A stretch of DNA of 64,000 nucleotides. Origin: a virus. This document shows, one piece after another, positions 5,662 through 13,589 of this stretch (the first letter of the stretch is position 1; each line of letters opens with the position of its first letter). Where the stretch lies: the IMG/VR virus record IMGVR_UViG_3300023179_000057, positions 1-64,000 of that record; one strand, given 5' to 3'. The translations under genes were made by a program, and so were the position numbers. The notes under the pieces were generated by a model that ran no database searches, was not told where the DNA came from, and saw only the letters and a program-made list of their open reading frames with translations.

Positions 5662-6393
5662 ATGGCTAAGAGCATGGAATTTCCTAGCAAGAAAAAAAAA
5701 TATTCAGAAATAATTGAACCCAATACAGTTACAGAATTTATTGCTGTTCCAGGTATGCAAGGTGAAAAAGGCGAACAAGGAATACCAGGACCAAAGGGTG
5801 ATGTTGGACCTCAAGGACCAAAGGGTGATAAAGGAGATCCAGGCCCACAAGGTCCGCAAGGTCAAAAAGGTGAACGTGGAGAGCCTGGCGGTACAGCAGA
5901 AGCCTATGACAGTCCTTCAAAACAATACCCTGGATGGGCATATTATCAAAGCCTAAATATGGAAAAAATAAGGGTAGGTCCAGATAGAGGCAATGATGAT
6001 GGTTGGGTAGATCTTTTTTTAAAGGTAGATAAATCAAACTCAATTGAAACTTATCTACCTAAAAACTCTGTATCTTTTGTAACTGATTCAGCAAGAAAAA
6101 TAAACTATAAAGCCTTTAATGTTGGGGCAAAGGTTGATATAAGATATGAAATAGAGATAGAGACCTACTCAACCAATACAGAGGTTTGGATAAGAACATT
6201 TTGTATAGATGATAATAGTTCTACCGTCGGATATTTAGGAAATTTAAAGTATCGCTATACCTATGATTTATCTTTTTGCCAAACCATATATATCTTAAAC
6301 AACACTATGAAAACTTTTGGTGGTAAACCAGAGATTAGATCAGATAGTGAATGTTCCGTAATTTTAAAAGGTATATATATAGCAGTATCATAA
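5662..6393 (+). CDS. Collagen-like repeat tail protein (243 aa)
   Basis: Residues 1-30 form a short head (EFIAVPG at the boundary). Residues 31-75 are about 15 uninterrupted Gly-X-Y triplets rich in GPQ, GDK and GER. A beta-rich C-terminal domain of about 165 residues follows. Phage collagen-like proteins are trimeric fibres in which the triple helix is a rigid stalk and the C-terminal domain touches the receptor. The C-terminal domain shows no match I recognise. Sits between two BppU-like genes. Confidence 0.7.
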   Translation: MAKSMEFPSKKKKYSEIIEPNTVTEFIAVPGMQGEKGEQGIPGPKGDVGPQGPKGDKGDPGPQGPQGQKGERGEPGGTAEAYDSPSKQYPGWAYYQSLNMEKIRVGPDRGNDDGWVDLFLKVDKSNSIETYLPKNSVSFVTDSARKINYKAFNVGAKVDIRYEIEIETYSTNTEVWIRTFCIDDNSSTVGYLGNLKYRYTYDLSFCQTIYILNNTMKTFGGKPEIRSDSECSVILKGIYIAVS

Positions 6394-6402
6394 TGGTATA
6401 AT
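6394..6402 (+). promoter_or_regulatory. Extended -10 promoter (TGGTATAAT), short leader
   Basis: TATAAT at 6397-6402, AGGAGG at 6408-6413, ATG at 6418. Initiation near 6409 would place the start point inside or beside the Shine-Dalgarno sequence, leaving an unusually short leader. Confidence 0.6.
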
Positions 6403-6417
6403 GTTATAGGAGGAATA

Positions 6418-6768
6418 ATGGCATTTCCAGGAACATATAATTTTAATTACTACCGTGGTGATAGGTATGAATTTGTAATCCGTCCTAAAACTGCAAATGG
6501 TGATGCTTTTGACTTAACAGGATACAATGCAGATTTTTTTGTTGCTAATGCAAGAGGTGAAGGCAAAACTCAGTATGAAATGCAAGCAGTTGTTGATGGA
6601 TCTGCAGATACTGTAACTTGTACAATTTTGCCAGGCGCAGGAGAAGAACTTGTTGCTGGGACATATGTCTATGACGTTCAAATAGATTCTGGAGCAACAC
6701 TAGTTTATACATTGCTTACTGGAACAATAACAGTAACAGATGATATTACTGGAGCAGATGATTCATAA
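6418..6768 (+). CDS. Baseplate/minor tail Ig-like protein (116 aa), BppU-N-like
   Basis: Shares the plan of the 5158 and 10046 products: an early YYRGDRYEFVI strand, DLTGYNADFFV in the middle, a GTYVYDVQI strand, and a closing GTITVTDDIT strand. This is the best match of the three to the BppU N-terminal sandwich. Strong Shine-Dalgarno sequence. Stop and next start overlap by one base. Likely structural, at the tail tip. Confidence 0.6.
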   Translation: MAFPGTYNFNYYRGDRYEFVIRPKTANGDAFDLTGYNADFFVANARGEGKTQYEMQAVVDGSADTVTCTILPGAGEELVAGTYVYDVQIDSGATLVYTLLTGTITVTDDITGADDS

Positions 6769-7343
6769 TGGTTGATGTATTACTTAATACAGATGATGTT
6801 GTTGTTTTAGGACCACCAGACTCAATTGATGTTTTAGTTGATATTGGTCCACAGGGAACTCGTGGAAATAAATTTATTGTTGGTTCTGGAGAGCCAAATG
6901 CTCAAACATCAAGTGGAGTGTTATTAGGAACTACATTAATATTAAATGATATATATATTCAAACTGATCCTGGAGCAGATTACGGGTATATGTATCAATA
7001 TGTTTCAGCCCCTGGCGGGAATACTTGGGAAGAAATTTTAGCAGTAAAGCCAGCAATTTACTCTGCGATAGAAACTGTATCATTCACATCTGGTGCAGGA
7101 TCAATAACTATTCCAATATCAAACATAGTGACAGTTAGTGGTTCACCACTTACCGCTTCAAATTTCAATGTTCAATTTCAAATTGAAGGAGCAAATCCAA
7201 TTGCAGCATCAATGGAGATTCCTGCTTTGGCAGGGGCTGGTACAAATTTAGTAATAAATTTTGATGCAGTCCAATATAGCGGTGGTAGTTGGTCAGCACT
7301 TACTGGAAACAAAACGGTACATTTGTTTATATCTATAGTTTGA
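6768..7343 (+). CDS. Minor tail protein (191 aa)
   Basis: N-terminus DVVVLGPPDSIDVLVDIGPQGTRGNKFIVGSG is the short strand plus Gly-Pro turn that opens many actinophage minor tail proteins, followed by GEPN and a domain that mentions no enzyme motif. The C-terminal part (residues about 100-191) is a beta-rich IPISNIVTVSG...LFISIV domain. Translationally coupled to the preceding baseplate gene. Confidence 0.55.
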   Translation: MVDVLLNTDDVVVLGPPDSIDVLVDIGPQGTRGNKFIVGSGEPNAQTSSGVLLGTTLILNDIYIQTDPGADYGYMYQYVSAPGGNTWEEILAVKPAIYSAIETVSFTSGAGSITIPISNIVTVSGSPLTASNFNVQFQIEGANPIAASMEIPALAGAGTNLVINFDAVQYSGGSWSALTGNKTVHLFISIV

Positions 7344-7351
7344 TATAAAAA

Positions 7352-7360
7352 TGGTATAAT
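7352..7360 (+). promoter_or_regulatory. Extended -10 promoter (TGGTATAAT)
   Basis: TATAAT at 7355-7360; AAAGAGGTG follows before the ATG at 7379. No convincing -35 (a TTGATA at 7339 is too close). Confidence 0.55.
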
Positions 7361-7378
7361 CTTTAAAGAGGTGACCAA

Positions 7379-7861
7379 ATGGCTGTAGAAAATATAGGAA
7401 ACTTAGTACCAACTAAAATTCCAGCATTAATTGATGATGCTAATATTCAAGATGCTTTAAAGGCATATCATTATGGATCATATGATTTTGATACCGCTGA
7501 AACTGATCCAGCAGAACTTCTAGTTCCTTCAATGGCACACACAATCAATGATTTACAAGAACAGATAGATGACAATGCTACACTTGAAGAAGCAGCAAGA
7601 GATATTTCAAGAGCATCAACCACAGCGCCAACTGCTGCAGCCTTTACAGCATTTTCAGCAACAATTCCAGACGGATATATTTGGTTAGACAAAGACTCAT
7701 CTGCTGGTGTTGGATATTATGCTGCAACTTCTGTTTATACAGCAAGTGCTCCATCAACAAATTTAGCAAATGGACTTATATGGATTGAAAAAGGGTCAAG
7801 TCCATTAACTATGTATGTTTGGAATGCCGATACTTCTAACTGGGATGAAATAGGTGCATAA
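7379..7861 (+). CDS. Tail fibre-related protein (160 aa)
   Basis: Helical first half (IPALIDDANIQDALKAYHYGSYDF, then MAHTINDLQEQIDDNATLEEAARD), which looks like a trimerising coiled coil, and a beta C-terminus with two similar units: PDGYIWLDKDSSAG and NGLIWIEKGSSPL, ending YVWNADTSNWDEIGA. Such repeats are typical of phage fibre shafts. Coupled by a one-base overlap to the next fibre gene. Confidence 0.55.
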   Translation: MAVENIGNLVPTKIPALIDDANIQDALKAYHYGSYDFDTAETDPAELLVPSMAHTINDLQEQIDDNATLEEAARDISRASTTAPTAAAFTAFSATIPDGYIWLDKDSSAGVGYYAATSVYTASAPSTNLANGLIWIEKGSSPLTMYVWNADTSNWDEIGA

Positions 7862-8292
7862 TGCCAACATCATTTGATTCCGACGGTAAAGCAGCGTATG
7901 TATATAATTTAGCAGATGATACTTGGTATCAAGTTTCTGGTAAAACAGATATTTCTGGAACATTTGAATGGACTGGTTTACATACACATCTATCAACCTT
8001 AACTACAGCAGATCACTTTAATGCTGAAAAAGGTATGAATAATTTTCTTAATCCCGCAGCCAGAGATGCAGCAATTCCATCACCTACTGCTGGCACAATA
8101 TGTTTAATTAGACAAAATTCTGGGGGAACAACAATAAATGAAATACAGATTTATATTGGAGGTAGTTGGACAACAGTCTTACCATCTCCAGTTGGACAAA
8201 CAGGAAAATTTCTAAAAAGTGATGGTACAATATCTACATGGGAGCAGGCACCAGATGTCTTAACCCAGGTAATGTTAATGATGGGAGCGTAA
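7861..8292 (+). CDS. Tail fibre protein (143 aa)
   Basis: Begins with a strand also typical of the end of the preceding gene (AYVYNLADDTWYQVSG), then THLSTLTTADHFNAEKG and a C-terminal GQTGKFLKSDGTISTWEQAPDVLTQVMLMMGA. The tail ends in a short hydrophobic 'VMLMMGA' like the 'ELMLIGA' end of the 810-aa fibre at 14081, which suggests a shared attachment tip. No chaperone domain. Confidence 0.55.
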   Translation: MPTSFDSDGKAAYVYNLADDTWYQVSGKTDISGTFEWTGLHTHLSTLTTADHFNAEKGMNNFLNPAARDAAIPSPTAGTICLIRQNSGGTTINEIQIYIGGSWTTVLPSPVGQTGKFLKSDGTISTWEQAPDVLTQVMLMMGA

Positions 8293-8622
8293 GTGCCAAC
8301 AACATACAAAGTTTTAGGACAATCTAAACCAACTGCTGCAACTGCAACATCTTTATATACAGTTCCAAGTGCAACTCAAGCAGTAGTTTCAACCTTAGTT
8401 ATAACAAATACAACTAATGACTATTCAAACATTCGTGTGTCTATTAGACCTGCTGGCGAAGCACAGGCCGATAAACATTATATTTTATATGATACTACAG
8501 TAGGTGGCTATGATTCAAATTTCTTTACAATTGGAATTACATTAGGAGCAACTGATGTTGTTACAATTTATGACTCTAATGGAAAATGTTCATTTAATCT
8601 ATTTGGATCGGAGATATCATAA
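8293..8622 (+). CDS. Virion-associated small protein (109 aa), GTG start
   Basis: GTG directly follows the preceding stop. The pattern LGQSKPTAATATSLYTVP...STLVITNTTND...RVSIRPAG is very common in environmental phages and marks a small beta-sandwich virion protein of unknown role, often encoded beside fibre genes. Overlaps the following gene by one base (TAATG). Confidence 0.6.
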   Translation: MPTTYKVLGQSKPTAATATSLYTVPSATQAVVSTLVITNTTNDYSNIRVSIRPAGEAQADKHYILYDTTVGGYDSNFFTIGITLGATDVVTIYDSNGKCSFNLFGSEIS

Positions 8623-9098
8623 TGGCAATTAATAATATGCAAAGACCACCACTAAGACATTTAGCAACATATGTTTCTAGTGGAAACTTTCAGGTTCCTG
8701 CAGGAGTAAACAGACTATATGCAACTGTTGATGGATCAACTGCTGTTAATACAAGCAGTCCAGCAGGCCCACCAGGTCCAGCAGGAAGAGGCAGTGGATA
8801 TGTAGAGGTGGTTCCAGGAGGCCAAGTTCAAGTTATTGTTGGTGCAGGAGGAACATCAACTACAGGTTCAGGAGGAACAACGTCTTTTGATGGTGGAATT
8901 ATTGTTACTTCTAGTAGCGGTGGTGGATATCAGGGTCACGAAGGAAATTACCACACTGGCGCTGCAGGATCTGTTACTTTTGCATCATCTTTACCAAGTG
9001 GAGCACCTGCTGGTGCAACAGTAAAAGTAACTGGTACTAGTTCAACCACAACTTCTCCTGGTGGTGGATCACCAGGCAGAGTATATATTTACGGATAA
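8622..9098 (+). CDS. Glycine-rich tail fibre tip/adhesin (158 aa)
   Basis: N-terminal strand ATYVSSGNFQVPAGVNRLYATVDG is the conserved 'F.vPaGv..v.v...G' opening of Gly-rich phage adhesins. Residues 45 onward carry Gly-rich runs (PAGPPGPAGRGSG, VGAGGTST, SSGGGYQGHEG, PGGGSPGRVYIYG) that elsewhere form polyglycine-II helices and bind host receptors. Probably the receptor-binding tip. Confidence 0.65.
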   Translation: MAINNMQRPPLRHLATYVSSGNFQVPAGVNRLYATVDGSTAVNTSSPAGPPGPAGRGSGYVEVVPGGQVQVIVGAGGTSTTGSGGTTSFDGGIIVTSSSGGGYQGHEGNYHTGAAGSVTFASSLPSGAPAGATVKVTGTSSTTTSPGGGSPGRVYIYG

Positions 9099-9109
9099 AG
9101 GGAAAAAAA

Positions 9110-9286
9110 ATGGCAAAATTTGTAGTTTTAAACTCGGAAAATATAGTTGAAAATATAATTATTGCAAGTTCTTTATCAGTAGCAGAAGATGTTACAAAAG
9201 CAACATGCGTATTAATTAATTCAGAAGACAATGTTCAAATTGGATATACTTATAATGCAGGTTCATTTATTGCACCAGTAGAATAA
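9110..9286 (+). CDS. Small fibre-associated protein (58 aa)
   Basis: Matches the layout of tiny proteins found after fibre genes in many phages: KFVVLNSENIVENIIIASSLSVAEDV, a Cys strand, and a closing IGYTYNAGSFIAPVE. The final 'Y.y..g.Fi.P' strand is characteristic of tail-fibre-associated and chaperone-like small proteins. Weak GGGA upstream. Last gene before a bidirectional terminator. Confidence 0.6.
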   Translation: MAKFVVLNSENIVENIIIASSLSVAEDVTKATCVLINSEDNVQIGYTYNAGSFIAPVE

Positions 9287-9313
9287 CCAATTTAACAGTT
9301 TTTATAAATAAAA

Positions 9314-9342
9314 ATACCCCTTAGAATATTTTTAAGGGGTAT
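9314..9342. terminator. Bidirectional terminator between convergent genes
   Basis: ATACCCCTTA (9314-9323) and TAAGGGGTAT (9333-9342) form a perfect 10-base stem. A-rich sequence on the left and T-rich on the right give it a U-tract on both strands. It serves the rightward fibre operon and the leftward lysozyme gene. Confidence 0.8.
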
Positions 9343-9356
9343 ATTTATTTATAATT

Positions 9357-9899
9357 TTATTTACATGGATATTTGTTGTACCATTCTTGATACCTTTTTC
9401 CATTTATGGAACTCCATGCAGACCAATCTTTCCCACCATTAGTCATATGAAGAGCAATCTGAGCATTTAATACTGGATTTAATAATTCAGCATTTGAATC
9501 TAGTTCAAATTTTTCTCTACGATCTAATCCAAGTTCACCAAGCATATTTATTTGAAATACACCATAGGAACTATCTCCAGTTTTTATATTGCCATTAAAG
9601 GCAAGAGGACGACCATTAGACTCTGCTTTAGCAATAGCACAGGCAGACCTTAAAGCCTTTCCTTCAAACCCTACATGACGTAACATATCAACTAATTGCT
9701 CATCAGTTAAACTATGAGCATTTTCATATTTTTCTAATTTTTTGTCTTTAGAAACCAAAAAAGCCACCTGCTGGGTGGCGGTTTTAATAGACTCTTTAAT
9801 TAGTAAGTTATTTTCGTTTGTAGCCTTTGCTGTACCAACAAAAACGGTACTGCAAATAACTAATGTAAATACCCCTAGCCAAGCATTAGATTCTCTCAT
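9357..9899 (-). CDS. Exported lysozyme / lytic transglycosylase-like endolysin (180 aa)
   Basis: Cleaves peptidoglycan glycan strands at lysis. Residues 5-24 are a hydrophobic export segment ending VGTAKA, so it may leave by the Sec route or be held as a signal-anchored endolysin. Residues 30-62 are helical. The catalytic domain shows AIAKAESNGRPL with E93 as the likely acid, SYGVFQINM (111-119), and a closing MTNGGKDWSAWSS, the layout of goose-type/SLT-like lysozymes. I start at 9899, because AGGAGGT lies eight bases upstream; the longer frame from 9923 lacks this. It is the only minus-strand gene among rightward structural genes. Confidence 0.75.
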   Translation of the reverse strand: MRESNAWLGVFTLVICSTVFVGTAKATNENNLLIKESIKTATQQVAFLVSKDKKLEKYENAHSLTDEQLVDMLRHVGFEGKALRSACAIAKAESNGRPLAFNGNIKTGDSSYGVFQINMLGELGLDRREKFELDSNAELLNPVLNAQIALHMTNGGKDWSAWSSINGKRYQEWYNKYPCK

Positions 9900-9923
9900 T
9901 GTAAAATACCTCCTAGAGAACAA

Positions 9924-9944
9924 ATGCTACCAAGTAGGTAGCAT
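9924..9944 (-). other. Hairpin in the lysozyme 5' UTR
   Basis: ATGCTACC (9924-9931) and GGTAGCAT (9937-9944) form a perfect 8-base stem with a 5-base loop between the promoter and the ribosome binding site. It could stabilise the mRNA or gate translation. Confidence 0.55.
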
Positions 9945-9950
9945 ACATTA

Positions 9951-9981
9951 ATTATACCATTGTTTGACCTCTTGAGTCAAA
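9951..9981 (-). promoter_or_regulatory. Lysozyme promoter with a palindrome over the -35
   Basis: On the minus strand, TTGACT (9975-9980), an 18-base spacer, then TGG-TATAAT (-10 at 9951-9956). TTTGAC (9963-9968) and GTCAAA (9976-9981) form an inverted repeat with a 7-base centre, covering the -35, so a repressor or activator site is plausible. Confidence 0.65.
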
Positions 9982-10027
9982 TACCCGCATAAAAATAAAA
10001 AATATTTATAATATTATTATTAGTTAA

Positions 10028-10036
10028 TGGTATAAT
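10028..10036 (+). promoter_or_regulatory. Extended -10 promoter (TGGTATAAT), leaderless
   Basis: TATAAT at 10031-10036 and ATG at 10046, nine bases between. No Shine-Dalgarno and no -35. Confidence 0.6.
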
Positions 10037-10045
10037 GATTTAGTT

Positions 10046-10456
10046 ATGGCTACATTTAGAGGTCAAGGTGCAAGTTCTTATTCCGTCGGTTTAACACCAC
10101 CAAATGTGGTTTGGACGGTTGTTCGTGGAGATACTGCTTCATTTCGTGTTTATGTAACAGATGATAATAAAGATCCATTAAATATTTCTGACTGGACAAT
10201 TGCAATGGAAATTAAACGTCCAAATACAAAGCCTGGTGATTTTACAGATGATGCAGAATTAATTATTGAACTTGAACCAGTTCAAACAGAATTAGATGAG
10301 GCTGGAGAATTTACAGTTTCTCTTACAGCAAATGAATCTGTATTATTAGAAACTGGTGACATTTTTGATATTGAATTAAGCGATGAATCTAGGGTTTGGA
10401 CAGTAGCCAGGGGAACAATGAAAGTTATTGAAGACGTAACCAATAGCGAGTCATAA
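10046..10456 (+). CDS. Baseplate/minor tail Ig-like protein (136 aa), BppU-N-like
   Basis: Third member of the family at 5158 and 6418. NVVWTVVRGDTASFRVYVTDD nearly repeats the 5158 opening, and VWTVARGTMKVIEDVT closes the sandwich. LNISDWTIAMEIKRP in the middle is the usual 'dltgw.i..q.r' strand. Probably attaches fibres to the baseplate. Shares one base with the next start. Confidence 0.6.
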   Translation: MATFRGQGASSYSVGLTPPNVVWTVVRGDTASFRVYVTDDNKDPLNISDWTIAMEIKRPNTKPGDFTDDAELIIELEPVQTELDEAGEFTVSLTANESVLLETGDIFDIELSDESRVWTVARGTMKVIEDVTNSES

Positions 10457-10677
10457 TGGCATCTGCTGTAATTATTGATACAGATAATCATAAAGCAAAA
10501 TTAGTAAAGTCTGTTGGCTATCCAATATCTAAAATAATTTATAAAGCAAGAGCAGTAAAAATTGAAGAGGTTTTACCTTTTAGGGTTAGATTTGCAACAA
10601 TAGGAATTGGTCCAGCATATGCAAACGTGCCTGGTATTGGTTTACAAATAATTGGTGTAAATAACTATATACTTTAA
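10456..10677 (+). CDS. Small minor tail protein (73 aa)
   Basis: Follows the BppU-like gene with a TAATG overlap. Ends in GIGPAYANVPGIGLQIIGVNNYIL, the Gly-Pro turn plus hydrophobic tail that recalls short phage fibre adaptor peptides. The basic stretch KSVGYPISKIIYKARAV resembles the tiny peptide at 5559. Function unknown, probably structural. Confidence 0.5.
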   Translation: MASAVIIDTDNHKAKLVKSVGYPISKIIYKARAVKIEEVLPFRVRFATIGIGPAYANVPGIGLQIIGVNNYIL

Positions 10678-10684
10678 CATATAA

Positions 10685-10693
10685 TGATATAAT
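10685..10693 (+). promoter_or_regulatory. Extended -10 promoter (TGATATAAT), leaderless
   Basis: TATAAT at 10688-10693 and ATG at 10700, six bases between. No -35. Confidence 0.6.
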
Positions 10694-10699
10694 TGCGAT

Positions 10700-11146
10700 A
10701 TGGCAAAGACATCACTCACCACTGTAAAATCATTATTTCAAACTGGCGATAGACCTACGCAAGAAAACTATGAAGATTTAATTGATAGTACTGCTGCTAG
10801 ATCTACAGATCTTGGATCAGATGGCAATAATGAGTTAACAATTAATGGTATTGAAAACTCAACGGTTTTTGATAGTTTTTCTGCCTCTGAGTGGAGATCA
10901 ATGAAGTATATGATTTCCATTAAATATGTAGCGGGTGGAGCAAACAAATACTATGCTACAGAATTAAACATATTAATTGATGGATCAGATGTATCCGTTA
11001 GTGAATATGGAACTATTGACAATGATGGGAATATTGGCACCATCTCTGTTTCAAGGGCTGGAGGAACAGTTTCATTAACTGTTGTCCCAGTAGGGGGAAT
11101 AACACCAATAACTCTACGTTATATGCGTATGGGTTTAAAGGCCTAA
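10700..11146 (+). CDS. Tail fibre protein with C-terminal knob (148 aa)
   Basis: VKSLFQTGDRPTQENYEDLIDS is a common N-terminal attachment motif of environmental phage fibres. The last 90 residues (from VFDSFSASEWRSMKYMISIKY) align by eye with the last 90 of the 802-aa fibre at 11162 (VIDTWSATTYSSAKYIVQMKK), including LxxLIDG/LVAIDG and a final basic strand. So this gene is a minimal fibre: anchor plus the same knob. Confidence 0.65.
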   Translation: MAKTSLTTVKSLFQTGDRPTQENYEDLIDSTAARSTDLGSDGNNELTINGIENSTVFDSFSASEWRSMKYMISIKYVAGGANKYYATELNILIDGSDVSVSEYGTIDNDGNIGTISVSRAGGTVSLTVVPVGGITPITLRYMRMGLKA

Positions 11147-11161
11147 CCTAGGAGATAAAAG

Positions 11162-13570
11162 ATGGCAACAGTAACAAAAGACTTTAGAGTAAAAGCGGGG
11201 CTGGTAGTTGAGGGATCAACTGCAACAGTAAATGGCCACGATATACTTACAGAAGCATTAGTAGACGCCAAAGGTGATTTATTAGTTGCTTCAGCAGCAG
11301 ATACCGTAACTCGTCTCGCAGCGGGCACAAACGGATATATTCTCACTGCAAATTCCTCAGCCACAAATGGAATTGAATGGGCAGCAGCACCAGCAGTTGG
11401 AACATTTGAATCAAGCATTACATTTGAAGGTTCTTCAGCAGATGATAATGAAACAACACTTCAAGTAACAAACCCAACTGCAGATAGAACAATTACACTT
11501 CCAGATGCAACTGGACAAGTTGTTCTTCGTGATACAACAGATACACTATCAAACAAATCAATTGCCCTTGGCTCAAATACAGTAACAGGAACAATTGCAG
11601 AATTTAATACCGCATTAACTGATGCAGATTTTGCAACATTATCAGGTACAGAAACTCTTGCTAATAAGACTCTTACCTCACCAACTGTTTCTGGACTTTA
11701 TTTGTCAGACTCTTCAATAGTATTTGAAGGTGCTACAAATAATGGAAATGAAACAACAATTCAGGTAACTGACCCAACATCAGATCGTACAATTACATTT
11801 CCAGATGCAACTGGAACTGTAGCATTAACTTCAGATCTAGGTTCATTTATTACTGCATCAAGTAGCGATACATTAACAAATAAAACAATAAGTGTTGATA
11901 ATAATACAGTTTCTGGTATTGCAGCATCTAGTTTTGTTTTATCAGATGCCTCTGGAAATATTGATGGATCTGCTGCTCAAAAAACAATTCCAACTGGAAC
12001 AGTAGTAGGATCATCAGATAGTCAAACATTAACAAATAAAACAATTTCTGGTTCTGATAATACACTTTCAAATATTGGAAATGGATCACTTACAAATAGT
12101 TCTGTAACAATCAATGGAAACTCTGTTTCACTTGGTTCATCAACAACACTTTATACAGACAGTATTTCTGAAGACGGATCACCAGTAAATCTTTGGTTTA
12201 CAGATGAAAGAGCACAAGATGCTGTTGGAAATGCTGTAGGAAATGGTCTTGATTATGATGATGGTACAGGAGCAATTTCTGTAGATCCAACAGAGTTTTC
12301 ATTAAACTCTATTGGTGCCCCAACTGCTAATGTTGATTTAGCAAGTTACAAAATTACAAATCTTGGAGCACCATCAGCAGACACAGATGCAGCAAATAAA
12401 GCATATGTTGATTCTGCAACTGCAGGACTTAACGTTCATGAATCTGTAGAGGCTGCCACAACAGCAAATATTACACTAGCAAGTGATCTTGAAAATGGAG
12501 ATACTCTTGATGGTGTAACACTTGCAACAGGAAATAGAGTTCTTGTTAAAAACCAAACAGATAAAAGTGAAAATGGTATTTATGTAGTTAAAGCATCAGG
12601 TGCCCCAGATCGTGCACCAGATTATAACTCTGTACCAGAAGTAGATGCAGGAGACTTTGTTTTCGTAGAAGGTGGAACTGTAAACGGAAAGACTGGCTGG
12701 GTCCAAACAAATGTTATTGCAACATTAGGATCAGATGAAATTGCGTTTACTCAGTTCTCAGGTGCTGGAACATATTTAGCAGGTAATGGTTTAACACTAA
12801 CTGGAAATTCATTTAGTATTAATACAACAATTACTGCAGATTTGTCTACTTCACAAACATTCACAAACAAATCAATTAGTGGTTCAACAAACACACTTAC
12901 AAACATTCCAAATAATGCTTTAACAAATTCAGCAATTACTATCAATGGTACATCAGTATCACTTGGTGGAAGTCGCACTCTTGGAACTGATGATGTTTCT
13001 GAAGGATCTACAAACAAGTACTTTACTGATGAACGTGCACAGGATGCTATTGGAAATGCCCTAGGAACAGGCCTTTCATATAATGATACAACTGGTGCAA
13101 TTTCTAACTCAGGTGTAACAGGTCTTACTGGAACAGCAAATCAAATATCAGTATCTGCTTCAACTGGATCAGTTACATTATCTACACCACAAGATATTAA
13201 TTCAACTGCAACACCAACATTTAGTGGAGTTAATGTAGGATCTGTAACACTTACAGATGCTTTACTTGGTACTGCTACTGGAACTGCTTCTGATTCAGCA
13301 ACAGTAATTGATACATGGTCTGCAACAACATACTCAAGTGCTAAATACATTGTTCAAATGAAAAAAGATAATGATATTGAAGTAATTGAAGTTCTTGTTG
13401 CTATAGATGGAAATAACAATGTTTACTTAACAGAATATGCAGATGTATTTAGCAACGCTGTTCTTGGAACTACCGACGCAGATTACAATGGTGGCAATGT
13501 TCGTCTAAAAATCACTGGTACTGCAGCAGGTACTTCTGTAAAGGTAAGCAAAACATATATTGAAGCATAA
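11162..13570 (+). CDS. Long tail fibre (802 aa) with repeated shaft modules
   Basis: N-terminus MATVTKDFRVKAGLVV is shared with the 13590 gene. The shaft is built from LTNKTIS...NTLSNI units, repeated TxxxxITxPDATGxV strands, and two copies of a 75-residue block that contains TINGxSVSLG and FTDERAQDA. Residues about 410-560 are nearly the same as a segment of the 14081 fibre. The C-terminal 90 residues form the knob also found at 10700. Trimeric receptor-binding fibre. Good AGGAGAT upstream. Confidence 0.75.
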   Translation: MATVTKDFRVKAGLVVEGSTATVNGHDILTEALVDAKGDLLVASAADTVTRLAAGTNGYILTANSSATNGIEWAAAPAVGTFESSITFEGSSADDNETTLQVTNPTADRTITLPDATGQVVLRDTTDTLSNKSIALGSNTVTGTIAEFNTALTDADFATLSGTETLANKTLTSPTVSGLYLSDSSIVFEGATNNGNETTIQVTDPTSDRTITFPDATGTVALTSDLGSFITASSSDTLTNKTISVDNNTVSGIAASSFVLSDASGNIDGSAAQKTIPTGTVVGSSDSQTLTNKTISGSDNTLSNIGNGSLTNSSVTINGNSVSLGSSTTLYTDSISEDGSPVNLWFTDERAQDAVGNAVGNGLDYDDGTGAISVDPTEFSLNSIGAPTANVDLASYKITNLGAPSADTDAANKAYVDSATAGLNVHESVEAATTANITLASDLENGDTLDGVTLATGNRVLVKNQTDKSENGIYVVKASGAPDRAPDYNSVPEVDAGDFVFVEGGTVNGKTGWVQTNVIATLGSDEIAFTQFSGAGTYLAGNGLTLTGNSFSINTTITADLSTSQTFTNKSISGSTNTLTNIPNNALTNSAITINGTSVSLGGSRTLGTDDVSEGSTNKYFTDERAQDAIGNALGTGLSYNDTTGAISNSGVTGLTGTANQISVSASTGSVTLSTPQDINSTATPTFSGVNVGSVTLTDALLGTATGTASDSATVIDTWSATTYSSAKYIVQMKKDNDIEVIEVLVAIDGNNNVYLTEYADVFSNAVLGTTDADYNGGNVRLKITGTAAGTSVKVSKTYIEA

Positions 13571-13589
13571 TTAGAATAGAGGTCGGAAC

